Of a stretch of 64,000 nt of DNA, positions 24,373-33,338 are shown one piece after another. Position 1 is the stretch's first letter. Each line of letters begins with the position of its first letter. Below the pieces are notes generated by a model. The model saw nothing but the letters and a program-made list of their open reading frames with translations, made no database searches and was not told the origin of the DNA. The translations under genes and the position numbers were made by a program. The stretch spans positions 1-64,000 of the forward strand of contig PHCI01000024.1 in NCBI GenBank assembly GCA_002842205.1. The letters are read 5' to 3'. Source of the stretch: Betaproteobacteria bacterium HGW-Betaproteobacteria-3. GTDB lineage: Bacteria > Pseudomonadota > Gammaproteobacteria > Burkholderiales > Burkholderiaceae_C.

Positions 24373-25008
24373 TCAGGGCTGCGGGGACACAGACAACTGG
24401 GGGGACAGCGGGAGAACCCGGTAGACCTCGATCTCGACGCGGCGGTTGAGGTTTCTGCCTTGCGCGCTGCGGTTGTCGGCCAAGTGGTCGCCACTGGGCT
24501 GGTGGGTGGTGCGAATCCGGGAGGACGCCACTCCGGACGCGACCAGGTAGTCGCGGACAGCGTTGGCTCGGGCTTGAGCGATCCGGCTCTCGGCAGATGA
24601 GTCGCTGGAGCCGTCTGTTCGGCCCCTGAGGACTACGAGCGGGGCGGCTTTGGTTTCTTCCACCAAAGCCGTTGCTTCGTCCGAGGGAATCGACACCCGG
24701 GTGCTGTTGAACCCGAAATGGACGATGCGCACGCTGTTGGCCACCGACTTCTCCTGAATCGATGCCATCAGTTGCTGCCGCGCGGCCATGTGGGCCAGGG
24801 TGGCAGCCGTGGTTTTGGCCAGGCGGCTGGATTCGGTGGCCAGGATGCGGGTGTTCTGCAGCTCGTTCTTGCAGACTTGCAGCTCGATGGCCATTTGCGA
24901 GTTGACCGGTCGCTTCTGTGATTCGTTCACGGTGGGTGGCTTGGGAGGCGAGCTGCAGGCGGTGAGCAGAACAATCAATGGTGCAGTGAAGGCGATTGAG
25001 GCTCGCAT
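24373..25008 (-). CDS. OmpA-like lipoprotein of the conjugation cluster
   Basis: A 211-residue protein with a lipoprotein signal peptide (MRASIAFTAPLIVLLTAC, lipobox LTAC, lipidated Cys18). A helical stalk follows (about 40-95, possibly coiled coil), then an OmpA/MotB-like peptidoglycan-binding domain: HFGFNSTRVSIPSDEA, LVVLRGRTDGSSDSSAESRIAQARANAVRDYL and RNLNRRVEIEVY. It should anchor the cell envelope to peptidoglycan near the secretion channel. It lies 16 bp after virD4 in the same operon. Confidence 0.8.
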   Translation of the reverse strand: MRASIAFTAPLIVLLTACSSPPKPPTVNESQKRPVNSQMAIELQVCKNELQNTRILATESSRLAKTTAATLAHMAARQQLMASIQEKSVANSVRIVHFGFNSTRVSIPSDEATALVEETKAAPLVVLRGRTDGSSDSSAESRIAQARANAVRDYLVASGVASSRIRTTHQPSGDHLADNRSAQGRNLNRRVEIEVYRVLPLSPQLSVSPQP

Positions 25009-25024
25009 GGTGGTGCTCCAGGTG

Positions 25025-27034
25025 TCAGGTGATGTCGGCGCGTTCGATCCCGTTGGGCTTGGTGATCAGCACCCCGTCGTCGTCAGGTAGGGGTTCGATT
25101 GCGCCGCCGGCCGCGCTGTCGCCAGGCTTGGGACCCACGATGAAGTCCAGCACGGACTCGGCAACCTCTTCGGCTTGCCCGTCATGCAGAGCGGGCAGTT
25201 GGTCTATGTCGTACGCCAGTTGTTCCATGTCCAGACCTTCACCTGCGGCAAGCTCGTCGTCGGCGTAGTGCCAGCGCTGCTGCACTTTGGCCAGGTGAAG
25301 GTCCGTGTTCATCCGGGGTACCTCCGGGGCAGGGCGGAGCCGAGCCGTAAATACCTCGTCCCGGTGGTAGCGAATTTTTTCACCCAGGATCGGTTTGCTG
25401 TTCTCGCAGATCACCACCAACCGTTCGGAGCCCAGTTCCTTGAACTCCTGTGGCAACAGCAGGGAGCGGCGCTGTTCGCTCTCGTTGCGGCTGACCGAGC
25501 TGTGACCGTGACCGCTGAAGGAGCGGCTGCGACCCCGAGAGGTGACGCGTTCGGTGAAATGCCCCAGCATGGCGCTGTATTCGTCAGCGTCGCGCTGTTC
25601 GCGCGGGGCGAAGAGGATCTGCAGGCCATGATTGGTGGCGAAGGTGCGGGCCTCCTTGTCGCCATAGACGGCATCCAGCTGAGACATCGCCTGCACCACG
25701 GTGAGCAGGCGCAGGTTGTAGCCGGCCAGGAAGGCGGCGGAGTGGGTGATGATCCCCACACGGCCCATGGCGGTGAACTCGTCATTGACCATCAGGCACT
25801 GGTACTTGAGTGACTTGTCGTGCTCCGGCAGGTGCTGCGTGTTGAGGCTGACGAGCTGGGAGAAAAACAGGGTGAGCAGCGGCCGGGCGTTGGCCAAGCG
25901 GTGCGGTGGAATGCGCACATAGACCGACATGCGCTGGCGGCGCAACTGGCTCAGGTCGAAGTCGTCGGCGCTGGTGGCGGCATCGACCACTGCATCCGCA
26001 AAGATCGTCAGCGGTGCGTGGAAGGTGGCCACCACGCTGAACAGCGTGTTCTCTGAGTTGCATAGCAGGCGCTGCAACGCATCCAGGCATTCATCAGAGA
26101 ACGGTTTGCCAGCTTCCTGGCGTTGCTCGATCAGCCCGCTGAGGTGTTCTTTCAACGGACGCCCCTGTCCGGAAGACTGGCGCAGCATTTCGCCAACGGT
26201 GCGGGGCAGGTCGGGTGTTTCCAGCAGCAGCAAGCCCAGACCTAGGAAGAGGTTGCGGGCCTGGTCGTTGAAGAATGCCTCGGACGAGGTGCCGCTGCCG
26301 TCGTTGGGGTAGAAGACTTGGCCGATGCCCAACAGGTCACCCACGCGGTGCAAGGTGCTGGTGCGGACCGCAGTGAGTGGGTTCCAGCGGTGGCTTCGGG
26401 CTTCTTCGTCGAAAGGGGAGAAGGCGAAGACAGCCTGCCCATGGGCGGCGCGGTAGCCCGCCGTGATGGCATGGTTTTCGCCCTTGATGTCGAGCACAAC
26501 CACTGAGTCCGGCCAGTTCAGCAGGTTGGGCACCACCACACCGACACCCTTGCCGCTGCGGGTGGGGGCAGACAGCATGACGGAGAGTTGCCCGGGCAAG
26601 GCCAGGAACTGGCCACGGAAGCGGCCTATCAGGATGCTGGGGGTGTTGGTCTGCTGGTCGGTGAGCAACAGGCCAGCGCGCTTGACCTCGGCCGACGAAG
26701 CGAAGCGGGCATCGCCATGCAAGTCTCGGCGCGGGCGGCTGGCGGCGTACAGGGCGCTCGGCAAAACGATCAGCGTGGCAAAACCCGCCATGCCGATGGC
26801 CGTGACCAGCCGCCGCCGAAGCACTGGCACATCAGCATAGAGCTGCCAGTAGTCAAGGATGCTGTTCCAGCCCGCAAGCCTGGGGTTTGCCTTGCTGAAA
26901 ACCAGGAACAGCACGGCCGACAGGTACAACGCAGCGCCCACAAGCGTAGCGATCCCGACGAGCATGAACACGCTGGCCGAAAGCTTCCGCGCAGTCGGCC
27001 AGGACGCCATGGGCAGGGCCAAGAACGCGCTCAT
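25025..27034 (-). CDS. virD4: VirD4/TraG type IV coupling protein
   Basis: A 669-residue membrane ATPase. Two N-terminal transmembrane segments (about residues 19-47 and 76-98) precede the motor domain with Walker A APTRSGKG (156-163) and VVVPNLLNWPDSVVVLDIKGENHAIT (Walker B-like LDIKGE). A later segment LMVNDEFTAMG follows the TraG plan. It brings the relaxase-DNA complex to the T4SS channel. A C-terminal acidic tail (after about 610) may recruit substrates. Its start overlaps the virB11 stop by 4 bp. Confidence 0.92.
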   Translation of the reverse strand: MSAFLALPMASWPTARKLSASVFMLVGIATLVGAALYLSAVLFLVFSKANPRLAGWNSILDYWQLYADVPVLRRRLVTAIGMAGFATLIVLPSALYAASRPRRDLHGDARFASSAEVKRAGLLLTDQQTNTPSILIGRFRGQFLALPGQLSVMLSAPTRSGKGVGVVVPNLLNWPDSVVVLDIKGENHAITAGYRAAHGQAVFAFSPFDEEARSHRWNPLTAVRTSTLHRVGDLLGIGQVFYPNDGSGTSSEAFFNDQARNLFLGLGLLLLETPDLPRTVGEMLRQSSGQGRPLKEHLSGLIEQRQEAGKPFSDECLDALQRLLCNSENTLFSVVATFHAPLTIFADAVVDAATSADDFDLSQLRRQRMSVYVRIPPHRLANARPLLTLFFSQLVSLNTQHLPEHDKSLKYQCLMVNDEFTAMGRVGIITHSAAFLAGYNLRLLTVVQAMSQLDAVYGDKEARTFATNHGLQILFAPREQRDADEYSAMLGHFTERVTSRGRSRSFSGHGHSSVSRNESEQRRSLLLPQEFKELGSERLVVICENSKPILGEKIRYHRDEVFTARLRPAPEVPRMNTDLHLAKVQQRWHYADDELAAGEGLDMEQLAYDIDQLPALHDGQAEEVAESVLDFIVGPKPGDSAAGGAIEPLPDDDGVLITKPNGIERADIT

Positions 27035-28161
27035 GTCGGCGCCCCTTCAAACAGACTGGCTTGCGCATCGGGTGCGCTGCCAGAGTGGTTGTCGTCAGTG
27101 GCGAAACGTTTGCGGCGCGGTTCGTAGGCAATCTCGGAGATGTAGCGGCCCCGTTCGTCTCGGTTGAACTGCACGATGACGTCGATCACGATGCCCAGGA
27201 GTCCCTTGATCTCGTCCAGACGCAGGCCGCCCCCGGCGCTGCTCTCGCGGATCATGAGTGACATCTGCTCCAGCGCCAGGGCGCAGCTGCCGGCGTGTAC
27301 GCTGGTGATGCTGCCTGGGTGACCGGAGGCGGCCAGGCGGATGAAGGAGAAACACTCTTCGCCGCGCAGTTCGGCCAGGAAGATGCGGTCGGGCTTCATA
27401 CGCAGGCAGGCTTCCAGCAGGGACTTGGCCGTCACGCGCGCCGTGCCCTGTGCGTCTTTGCTGTAGTACAGGTGCACCACGTTCGGGTGGTTGGGCAGGG
27501 TGAGTTCGGCCGTGTCCTGGATGGTGATCAGGCGCTCGTGTTGTGGCACCTCCTCCACCAGACCTTTCATGAAAGTGGTCTTGCCCGATCCGGTCTTCCC
27601 GCTGACCACGATGGTCTGGTGCTTCTGCACCGCGAGCCGCAGAAACTCCCCATAGCGACCGGCCGCTTTCAACGCAAGCAGCTGCTTTTCAAAGAGTTGA
27701 AGGCCGTCGTCATCGGCGCCCATTTCAGCGCGCTCATCGATTCGGTTGAACAGGCCGTCGCTTTCAAAATCGTCCAAGCGTTTGATCAGTTCCGATGGTT
27801 TGCGCACCGTGATGGACACGGTGCCGCGCGTCACGGCAGGCGGAATGACGAACTGGATGCGCTCGCCGCTGGGCAGCGTGGCCGACAGCAGGGGCCGTTC
27901 CTGGTTGATCTGCTGGTCGCAGTAGGTGGCCACGGCCGTGGCCAGCGAGAGGCAGCGTTCTTGTGTCATGTTGGGTGCGTCTACCTGCTGCCAGCCTTGC
28001 ACGGTCTCCACCTGCAGCACGCCAGGGCGGTTCACGCAGACTTCCAGTACCCCCGGAGCATCCAGCTGTTCGCGCAGCGGGCGCAGGAACTCGACCACCG
28101 AGGTGGCATCGCCACACCAGCCGTCCGGCTGGGCGTCGTCGGTGAAGGGCAGGGCGTTCAT
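27031..28161 (-). CDS. virB11: VirB11-type T4SS ATPase
   Basis: A 376-residue hexameric traffic ATPase. The N-terminal domain (about 1-170) includes LEVCVNRPGVLQVE; the motor has Walker A GKTGSGKT (188-195), an Asp-box/LTLPNHPNVVHLYY segment and the LRGEECFSFIRLAASGHPGSITSVHA block typical of VirB11/PulE proteins. It powers pilus assembly and substrate transfer at the inner membrane. The start at 28161 overlaps the virB10 stop by ATGA; the open frame extending to 28431 is inside virB10. Confidence 0.92.
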   Translation of the reverse strand: MNALPFTDDAQPDGWCGDATSVVEFLRPLREQLDAPGVLEVCVNRPGVLQVETVQGWQQVDAPNMTQERCLSLATAVATYCDQQINQERPLLSATLPSGERIQFVIPPAVTRGTVSITVRKPSELIKRLDDFESDGLFNRIDERAEMGADDDGLQLFEKQLLALKAAGRYGEFLRLAVQKHQTIVVSGKTGSGKTTFMKGLVEEVPQHERLITIQDTAELTLPNHPNVVHLYYSKDAQGTARVTAKSLLEACLRMKPDRIFLAELRGEECFSFIRLAASGHPGSITSVHAGSCALALEQMSLMIRESSAGGGLRLDEIKGLLGIVIDVIVQFNRDERGRYISEIAYEPRRKRFATDDNHSGSAPDAQASLFEGAPT

Positions 28162-29372
28162 CGCTCGACCGGCTGCAGTGCGTAGACCGATGAGAAGTCC
28201 ACGTCGCGGGCCACGTAGATGCCGACGATGCCACCCTGGTTCTGGTAGATCAACGGCGGGATGTTGATGGTGCTGTCCAGCACCTTTTCGGCCAGTTTGC
28301 TGGTGTTTTCGGTAGTGGATGGCAGAACGATGGTGTCTGCATCCCGGTCCTGCATCTGGTTCTGTATGACCAGCTTGACCGAGTCGTCGATTAACGACAG
28401 CAGCATGGCAGCACCGATGCGGTCGCCCCACCGGTTGTCCACGTGGCCGTCGATGCCCGACTCGCCCAACTGCCCGGTGCCGGGCGACTCAACGTCCACC
28501 GTGACCCCGTACGGCGTTCGGATGCGGGTCCACAGCACGGGAATGCGGACGGTGCCGGGCCGTACCGATGCGATGCGGTATTCCCCGTCCAGGTGCGAGC
28601 CGCGCTCAATCAGCAGCACCCGGCCGTTGTCGCTGTACACGTCGCGCTGCACCTGGCAGCCGACCAGGCCAGAGGTGGCGCTGATGACCCGGGTTTTGAG
28701 TGCGCAGGTGAAAGCCGTGCCCTTGGGCAAAGTGAGGCTGCGGTCGCCCAACGTGGTGGCTTTGACTCTGGGTGTAGCGGACCCCTGCAGCTCGCCGCCG
28801 AACAGGCCGGCCGCCGCGGAGCGCAGGCTCGACCCGATGTCCGGTGATGGCGTGGCCTCGGTGGTTGAACCACCCAGGCCTGCTGGCAGGGCTTTACCTT
28901 GGGTCAGGTTGTCCAGAAGCCCTTGCAGTCGGCGCTGGTAGTCCTGCAGTTGCTTGGACGTGGACTCCGCCGGATCGCTGGACGACTGCGTGGTGTCGCC
29001 GATGGCTCCAGCGATGCCGCCGGGGCGGGACGACACCACCAGCACAGGAGCGTCGTCCGGTGAAAGGGCCTTGGGTCCGGATGGTGCGGCCGTTCCTGTG
29101 TTCCGCAGCCCGATGGGGTCGGCCACTTCTGCGGGCGTGGGAATCAACGCAGGCACACGAGGCGTCGCAGGCGGGGTCATGTCCAGCTGCCGGGTGCCCG
29201 CACCCGCTGCCGATGGGCGGTCCCGCAGCATTGACTTGTCCTTCTCTGAATCGCCGGTTTCGGCAAAGAGGCGGTACAGGTAAGAGAAGGTTATGCCTCC
29301 GACCATGAACAACACCAGGCCAATGATCGAGATGTTCTTCCAGGACAGGTTGACAGTCTGCCGCCGGGCCAC
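28158..29372 (-). CDS. virB10: VirB10-type T4SS channel protein (5' end apparently frameshifted)
   Basis: A 404-residue protein as read from the GTG at 29372. It has an N-terminal transmembrane helix (ISIIGLVLFMVGGITFSYLY, about 14-33), a Pro-rich periplasmic linker with variable repeats, and a C-terminal TrbI/VirB10 domain with GTAFTCALKTRVISATSGLVGCQV and LIERGSHLDGEYR. The GTG has no good ribosome-binding site. An ATG at 29445 with a clear AGGAG does, and its short reading (MTDQAQDSRAPNDEPSPQ) looks like the missing cytoplasmic N-terminus in a different frame. One extra base near 29373-29392 would explain this. VirB10 spans both membranes and gates the channel. Confidence 0.8.
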   Translation of the reverse strand: MARRQTVNLSWKNISIIGLVLFMVGGITFSYLYRLFAETGDSEKDKSMLRDRPSAAGAGTRQLDMTPPATPRVPALIPTPAEVADPIGLRNTGTAAPSGPKALSPDDAPVLVVSSRPGGIAGAIGDTTQSSSDPAESTSKQLQDYQRRLQGLLDNLTQGKALPAGLGGSTTEATPSPDIGSSLRSAAAGLFGGELQGSATPRVKATTLGDRSLTLPKGTAFTCALKTRVISATSGLVGCQVQRDVYSDNGRVLLIERGSHLDGEYRIASVRPGTVRIPVLWTRIRTPYGVTVDVESPGTGQLGESGIDGHVDNRWGDRIGAAMLLSLIDDSVKLVIQNQMQDRDADTIVLPSTTENTSKLAEKVLDSTINIPPLIYQNQGGIVGIYVARDVDFSSVYALQPVER

Positions 29373-29483
29373 ATTGGGAATCCCTGCCGTCCTGCGGCGA
29401 TGGCTCGTCGTTTGGTGCTCGTGAATCCTGGGCTTGATCGGTCATGGCTGTGCTCCTGCCGTTGATGAGGAGGAAATGGATGC

Positions 29484-30331
29484 CTAGGGCTTCAAAACCC
29501 GCTGCACACCCGGAACCGTGGTGGAGCCTTTGGCTGCCGATCCCTCCAGATCGAAGGCTTCGTTCCAGATGCCCACCACGGCCGATCCCGCACGCAACAT
29601 AAGGCGGCGGCTGACACGGTCCACCACCAGGGTGTCGTCCTCCATGCGGGCGTTGACCAGGGTTTCGCTGCCGTCGCCCAGCACGTGGAAGACCGCGGGT
29701 ACCTCGCGGTTGCCCGGGAACTTCAGGTAGGTGAACCGACCGTCGTCGTAGACCAGCGTGGGAACGATGTCTACCGAACCGGCACCTTCGGCCAGCGCGT
29801 ACTGGGTGTTGAGCACAGTGGGCTTGGCCGCCAGACGCTCCGCCACGATCTGTTGGGCCGTCGGTGGGGGTGGAATCGGCGCGCCAGACTGGGCGGGGCT
29901 GCTGCGGGTTTGGGGGACCGGATGGCCAGGCGATAGACCGGCGTCTGGCGGTCATGGTCCGAAAGGACCACAAAGCGCAGCATGTGTGAGCGTCGGTCGG
30001 TGATGACCGCCAGGTTGTTGGGCGCATCGGCGGCGCTCTTGGCCTTGACGTAGAGGTGGTGCCCGCCCGGTTGGGCGGCCACGCACCAAGCGCCATCGGG
30101 TTTGCTGCAATCACCGCCCTGGCCGACCGCCACCTCAGTGATGACCTCACCCTTGTCGAACTCGACCAGTGTCACCATGCCGCGCTTGACCGGGACCGTG
30201 ACCACAACGTTGGCGTCGTAGACCACCTCGCGCAAACGCGGGTCGGCCTTGTCTGTGGGCTGCGCTCCTGAGGCGGGCCGTTGAACCAAGGTCAACGACA
30301 GCAGCGCCAGGAAGAGTGCAGGGCGGTTCAT
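29484..30331 (-). pseudogene. virB9: VirB9-type T4SS outer-membrane complex protein, frameshifted
   Basis: The N-terminal part, from the ATG at 30331 (signal peptide MNRPALFLALLSLTLVQRPASG), reads through VVYDANVVVTVPVKRGMVTLVEF and VYRLAIRSPKP. The family sequence then continues in another frame as APIPPPPTAQQ, then the 120-residue reading with LAAKPTVLNTQYALAEG, AFDLEG and the C-terminal domain. The switch falls near 29895-29925, where the minus strand has a run of five Cs. Loss of one base fits (a -1 relation). Without the frameshift it would be about 280 residues. VirB9 forms the outer-membrane core with VirB7 and VirB10, so true loss would abolish transfer. Sequencing error is equally possible. 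Confidence 0.75.
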
Positions 30332-31098
30332 GGCTTCGCTCCCGTGGTCGGGGTGTTGATCTCGGGGTCGGATCGGTAGGCGGTGACCACGAAGCCGAAG
30401 GGGTTCTCCAGCCGGTCCGACTCTTTGGCCAGCACTTTGGGCTGGTACTGGTAGACCACGCTGGCCACGTGCCGGGTGGTCACATCCGGCAGGTTGCGGT
30501 CGGTCATGCGGACGACCTTGTCGTAGGTGACCGTGGCGTCGCTCTGGTTGCCGCTGCGGCCCGATGCGCGCAGCCGCACACCGACGATGTTGATGCGCCA
30601 CTCTTCGGTGGAACCCACCTTCTTCTGCAATGCGCTGTCGCCTTCGAACTGCCGGTTGTATTCTGAGAAAACGGCGGGCACTGCCATGCGGGCCACCTGG
30701 TCAAAGTCCCGCTGAAGGAACATCCAGCTGTAGGCTTCGCGGGAACGCACGAAGGTGGCCAGGTTGTGTTTGTCCAGTGCCTCCATGGCGGGAATGGTTT
30801 CTTCGCTCAGGCGCTGCTGAATGGTTGTTTCGCCTGTGACCCGGTCCACCACGATGGGGATCTCCACCACCTGGCGCAGCGGTCCCTGCACGAAGACGGC
30901 GGCGATGCCGATCAGGCCAATCGCCAGACCGGCAGCAGCTGCGGCCCAGGCCCGGCGTTCGGAGCGTTCCAGCATCAGGGCGCGGTCGATTTCCCAGTCC
31001 CGGTTGGCCTGCAGCGACGGTGCTTCAGGCGCAGGAGGGGATGTTTTGGGCTGTTTCGGCCATGCGGCGGCCTCACCTGACATCAGGATGGCACTCAT
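30328..31098 (-). CDS. virB8: VirB8-type T4SS inner-membrane scaffold protein
   Basis: A 256-residue bitopic protein. A cytoplasmic N-terminus (Pro-rich, then RDWEIDRALMLERSERRAW) leads to one transmembrane helix (about 49-70, AAAAAGLAIGLIGIAAVFVQ) and a periplasmic NTF2-like VirB8 domain with YSWMFLQRDFDQVARMAVP, the family hallmark near residue 125, and VRMTDRNLPDVTTRHVASVVYQYQP. It nucleates assembly of the channel. The stop overlaps the virB9 start by 4 bp. Confidence 0.9.
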   Translation of the reverse strand: MSAILMSGEAAAWPKQPKTSPPAPEAPSLQANRDWEIDRALMLERSERRAWAAAAAGLAIGLIGIAAVFVQGPLRQVVEIPIVVDRVTGETTIQQRLSEETIPAMEALDKHNLATFVRSREAYSWMFLQRDFDQVARMAVPAVFSEYNRQFEGDSALQKKVGSTEEWRINIVGVRLRASGRSGNQSDATVTYDKVVRMTDRNLPDVTTRHVASVVYQYQPKVLAKESDRLENPFGFVVTAYRSDPEINTPTTGAKP

Positions 31099-31121
31099 GG
31101 GGGACTCCGGTGGGGTGGTGG

Positions 31122-31817
31122 TTACGGAAGGAAGTCGGACACCTTGCCGGTCCGGCCTAGCATCTGATACTGGCGTTCGCGCTCACGGGACCGGGCGATG
31201 CGCTCTTCGCTGTCGGCCATGCCCTGCAGCATCTGGATTTGCGAGGACTCGTGCGCCAACAGGGCGTTTTCAGCGCCAATGCGGGCCTGAATCTCCTGCA
31301 CCGATTTCTGGTCGGTGGTGGCGTTGATCTGGGTCATTAGCGACTGGATCTGCTCCAGCCGCTGGGCCGCCGACTTCATGGCGTCCTGCAGCAAGCCCTT
31401 CTGCTGGTACGGCTGCGCCAGGGTGGCCTGGCACTCGGTGCGCGCATCGCCCGTACGGTCTATGCAGTTGTAGAGCATCCCGACATCGCGAAGCACCTTG
31501 GCCGTGGCGTTGAGTCCGCTGTATCCCGATGTGTTGATGGCGTTGAGGTAGGTGTAGGCCTCGGCCGGGATGTAGTTCTTGAGCAGCGGGTTGTTGAACA
31601 CGTCACCCAGATTGCGCATGCCGTTGATGCTCTCGATTTGGGTCTGCAGCTGTCGGATCTGCTGGATCTGGTTGTTGATCTGGGTGATGTCGTTGATCAC
31701 CTGCTGCACCGCCTGGAACAGGTTGGCGACATCGATCACGGGGATGCCGGTGGCGCGCGCGTGGCTGGCACCCAGAGAAATCAACACGGCGGCGGCGACC
31801 TTGAGGCGGTACTTCAT
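31122..31817 (-). CDS. virB5: VirB5-type minor pilin
   Basis: A 231-residue secreted protein: signal peptide MKYRLKVAAAVLISLGASHARA, then long amphipathic helices with QVINDITQINNQIQQIRQLQ and a C-terminal helix ending in MLGRTGKVSDFLP. The all-helical, Gln/Asn-rich composition matches VirB5/TraC pilus-tip proteins. The start at 31817 has AAGGAG 7 bases upstream. In this sequence the virB6 frame runs straight into it without a stop. That is attributed to a frameshift in virB6, not a genuine fusion. Confidence 0.85.
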   Translation of the reverse strand: MKYRLKVAAAVLISLGASHARATGIPVIDVANLFQAVQQVINDITQINNQIQQIRQLQTQIESINGMRNLGDVFNNPLLKNYIPAEAYTYLNAINTSGYSGLNATAKVLRDVGMLYNCIDRTGDARTECQATLAQPYQQKGLLQDAMKSAAQRLEQIQSLMTQINATTDQKSVQEIQARIGAENALLAHESSQIQMLQGMADSEERIARSRERERQYQMLGRTGKVSDFLP

Positions 31818-31842
31818 GGTGTGCTCCTTGGCAAGTGGGAGA

Positions 31843-32897
31843 TCAAGACCGGCCGCGCAGGGCGGCGAGTCGGTATGCCGCAGACCGTGCGGCTCCGTAG
31901 TGTTTCCGGCGTATCGACCCGTGGCTGATGCGGCGTCACCAGCCGTGGCAACCGCGCCAGCGCCTGAACGGATCACGCCACCGGCGCCTGTGCCGGCGGC
32001 GGTCGAACGTGCCGAGGAAGCTGAGCGCAGGCCCGAAACCATCATGGCGTTCTGGATCATCTGCACGCCTTGTTGAATGGCCGCTCCACCGGTCAGGGCC
32101 GAGGCAAGGCTGGGCGCCTGGAAGCAGAGGATGGCCATGAGGATCATGAGCACGCAGTAGCGGGTGGCTTCGCCCAGCACGTTGAAGGTGCTGCCGAGGA
32201 AACCGCCACCGTCGTTGATGGCCTTGAACATGGCGGCGCCCATGTAGGCGCTCAGACCCAGCGCGAAGAAGGCAAACCAGGTGAGCACCACAGCGTTCAG
32301 CACCATCGACAACCAGCTGTCGAAGAAGCGCGCGGTGGGGCGCCAGGCCAGGCACAGGATGAACAGCGGCCCGATGGCGATCACAAAGGTCAGAAACAGC
32401 TTGGCCAGCGTGATAACGAAAAGAGCGATGCAGAGGAAGAAGACAGTGCCGATGGAGAAGATGCCGCCGGCCAGCAGCAGGTCCAGCCGGAGCACGCTGG
32501 CCTCTTTCATGATGTCGGCCACCTGGGCGCTGGCGTCGTCGTTGAATTTGTCGAGCAAGGCGTAGGGCGAACTGATCGTGGCGGGGTCAACACCAGAAGG
32601 CAGAAAGGTGCTGGCCACGCCCATGGCCAGCGCATTTGCGGTGTCCGACACGTTGCTGATGTAGAAGCCCGACTGCAAAGCAAAGGCCAGCACCAGCCCG
32701 ATCTTGAAGACCTTCCACACGAAGGTGGGCACGGTTTCAGACACCTCATTGCGCAGAACCGCCCAACCGTAGAGCGCGACCCACACCGTCATCGCCGACA
32801 ACGCAATCGGCGTGATCGCCGACATGAGCGAGGACACCACGCCCAGCACGTAGGTGCTGAGAATCGCATCGAAGTTGGAGCCGACCCAGGCGAACAT
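31843..32897 (-). pseudogene. virB6: VirB6-type polytopic channel protein with frameshifted C-terminus
   Basis: About 350 residues. It has at least five hydrophobic segments: about residues 11-45, 62-80, 140-165, 166-188 and 195-220, with another near 240-265, typical of VirB6/TrbL inner-membrane proteins. The start at 32897 is MFAWVGSNFDAILSTYV. After GRYAG the frame continues into the virB5 leader. In the -1 frame the sequence instead reads HYGAARSAAYRLAALRGRS and stops at 31843, a natural VirB6 end 25 bp before virB5. One missing G in the GG run near 31905-31909 would restore it. The defect touches only the last ~20 residues, so the protein may still work. Confidence 0.75.
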
Positions 32898-32909
32898 GGC
32901 GTGGCTTCC

Positions 32910-33338
32910 TTATTGCACCGCCGGGTAGGGCAGGTTGGTCGGGGGTGGCGCGAAGACTTTGACGCACTTGCTGCCCAAATCGGGAAGCTGGCACTGCAGC
33001 CACTGGCCGCTGACCTTCACGACCCAGATGCGCGAGAGCTTGGTCGTGCCGTAGCTCGACTTGCGGCAAGTGCCCTCACGTGCATAGACCTCGGTGCATT
33101 CTTGCAATCCGTCGCGCGTCTCAACCATGTGCCAAGGGCCTGCGTGGCAACCCGCTTGAGCAAGGCAAGGTTTGGACTTGCGGATGGGTCCCGAGCTCGG
33201 CAGCGTTGCCAACTCAACCAACCGTTCACCGGTGGCCGAGATGCTCACCGCCTCGTTGCCCTTGACGAACTGGGCATTGGCGTTCGCACTGAAGACGGCA
33301 AGCGTCAACACGACGGGCAAGGTGTGGAATCGGTTCAT
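32910..33338 (-). CDS. Secreted Cys-rich protein in the virB operon, possible VirB7 substitute
   Basis: A 142-residue protein with a signal peptide (MNRFHTLPVVLTLAVFSANANA) and no lipobox. The mature part has six cysteines (KPCLAQAGC, QECTEVY, GTCRKSS, LQCQLPD, SKCVKVF), enough for three disulphides, and ends in a Pro-rich VFAPPPTNLPYP. The start overlaps the virB4 stop by 4 bp and the stop is 12 bp before virB6. I do not recognise the family. No separate VirB7 lipoprotein is seen in the operon, and this gene sits between virB4 and virB6, so it may stabilise the outer-membrane complex. That role is inference. Confidence 0.6.
   Translation of the reverse strand: MNRFHTLPVVLTLAVFSANANAQFVKGNEAVSISATGERLVELATLPSSGPIRKSKPCLAQAGCHAGPWHMVETRDGLQECTEVYAREGTCRKSSYGTTKLSRIWVVKVSGQWLQCQLPDLGSKCVKVFAPPPTNLPYPAVQ

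Noticed and set aside
29373-29925. Programmed frameshifting in virB9/virB10
   Set aside because: No slippery heptamer plus stimulatory structure is evident, the two shifts go in opposite directions, and VirB9/B10 families do not use it. Indel or sequencing error is simpler.
31122-32897. A single 591-residue VirB6-VirB5 fusion protein
   Set aside because: VirB5 has its own start with AAGGAG and its signal peptide in the middle of the reading; a natural VirB6 end exists in the -1 frame. A one-base loss explains the read-through.
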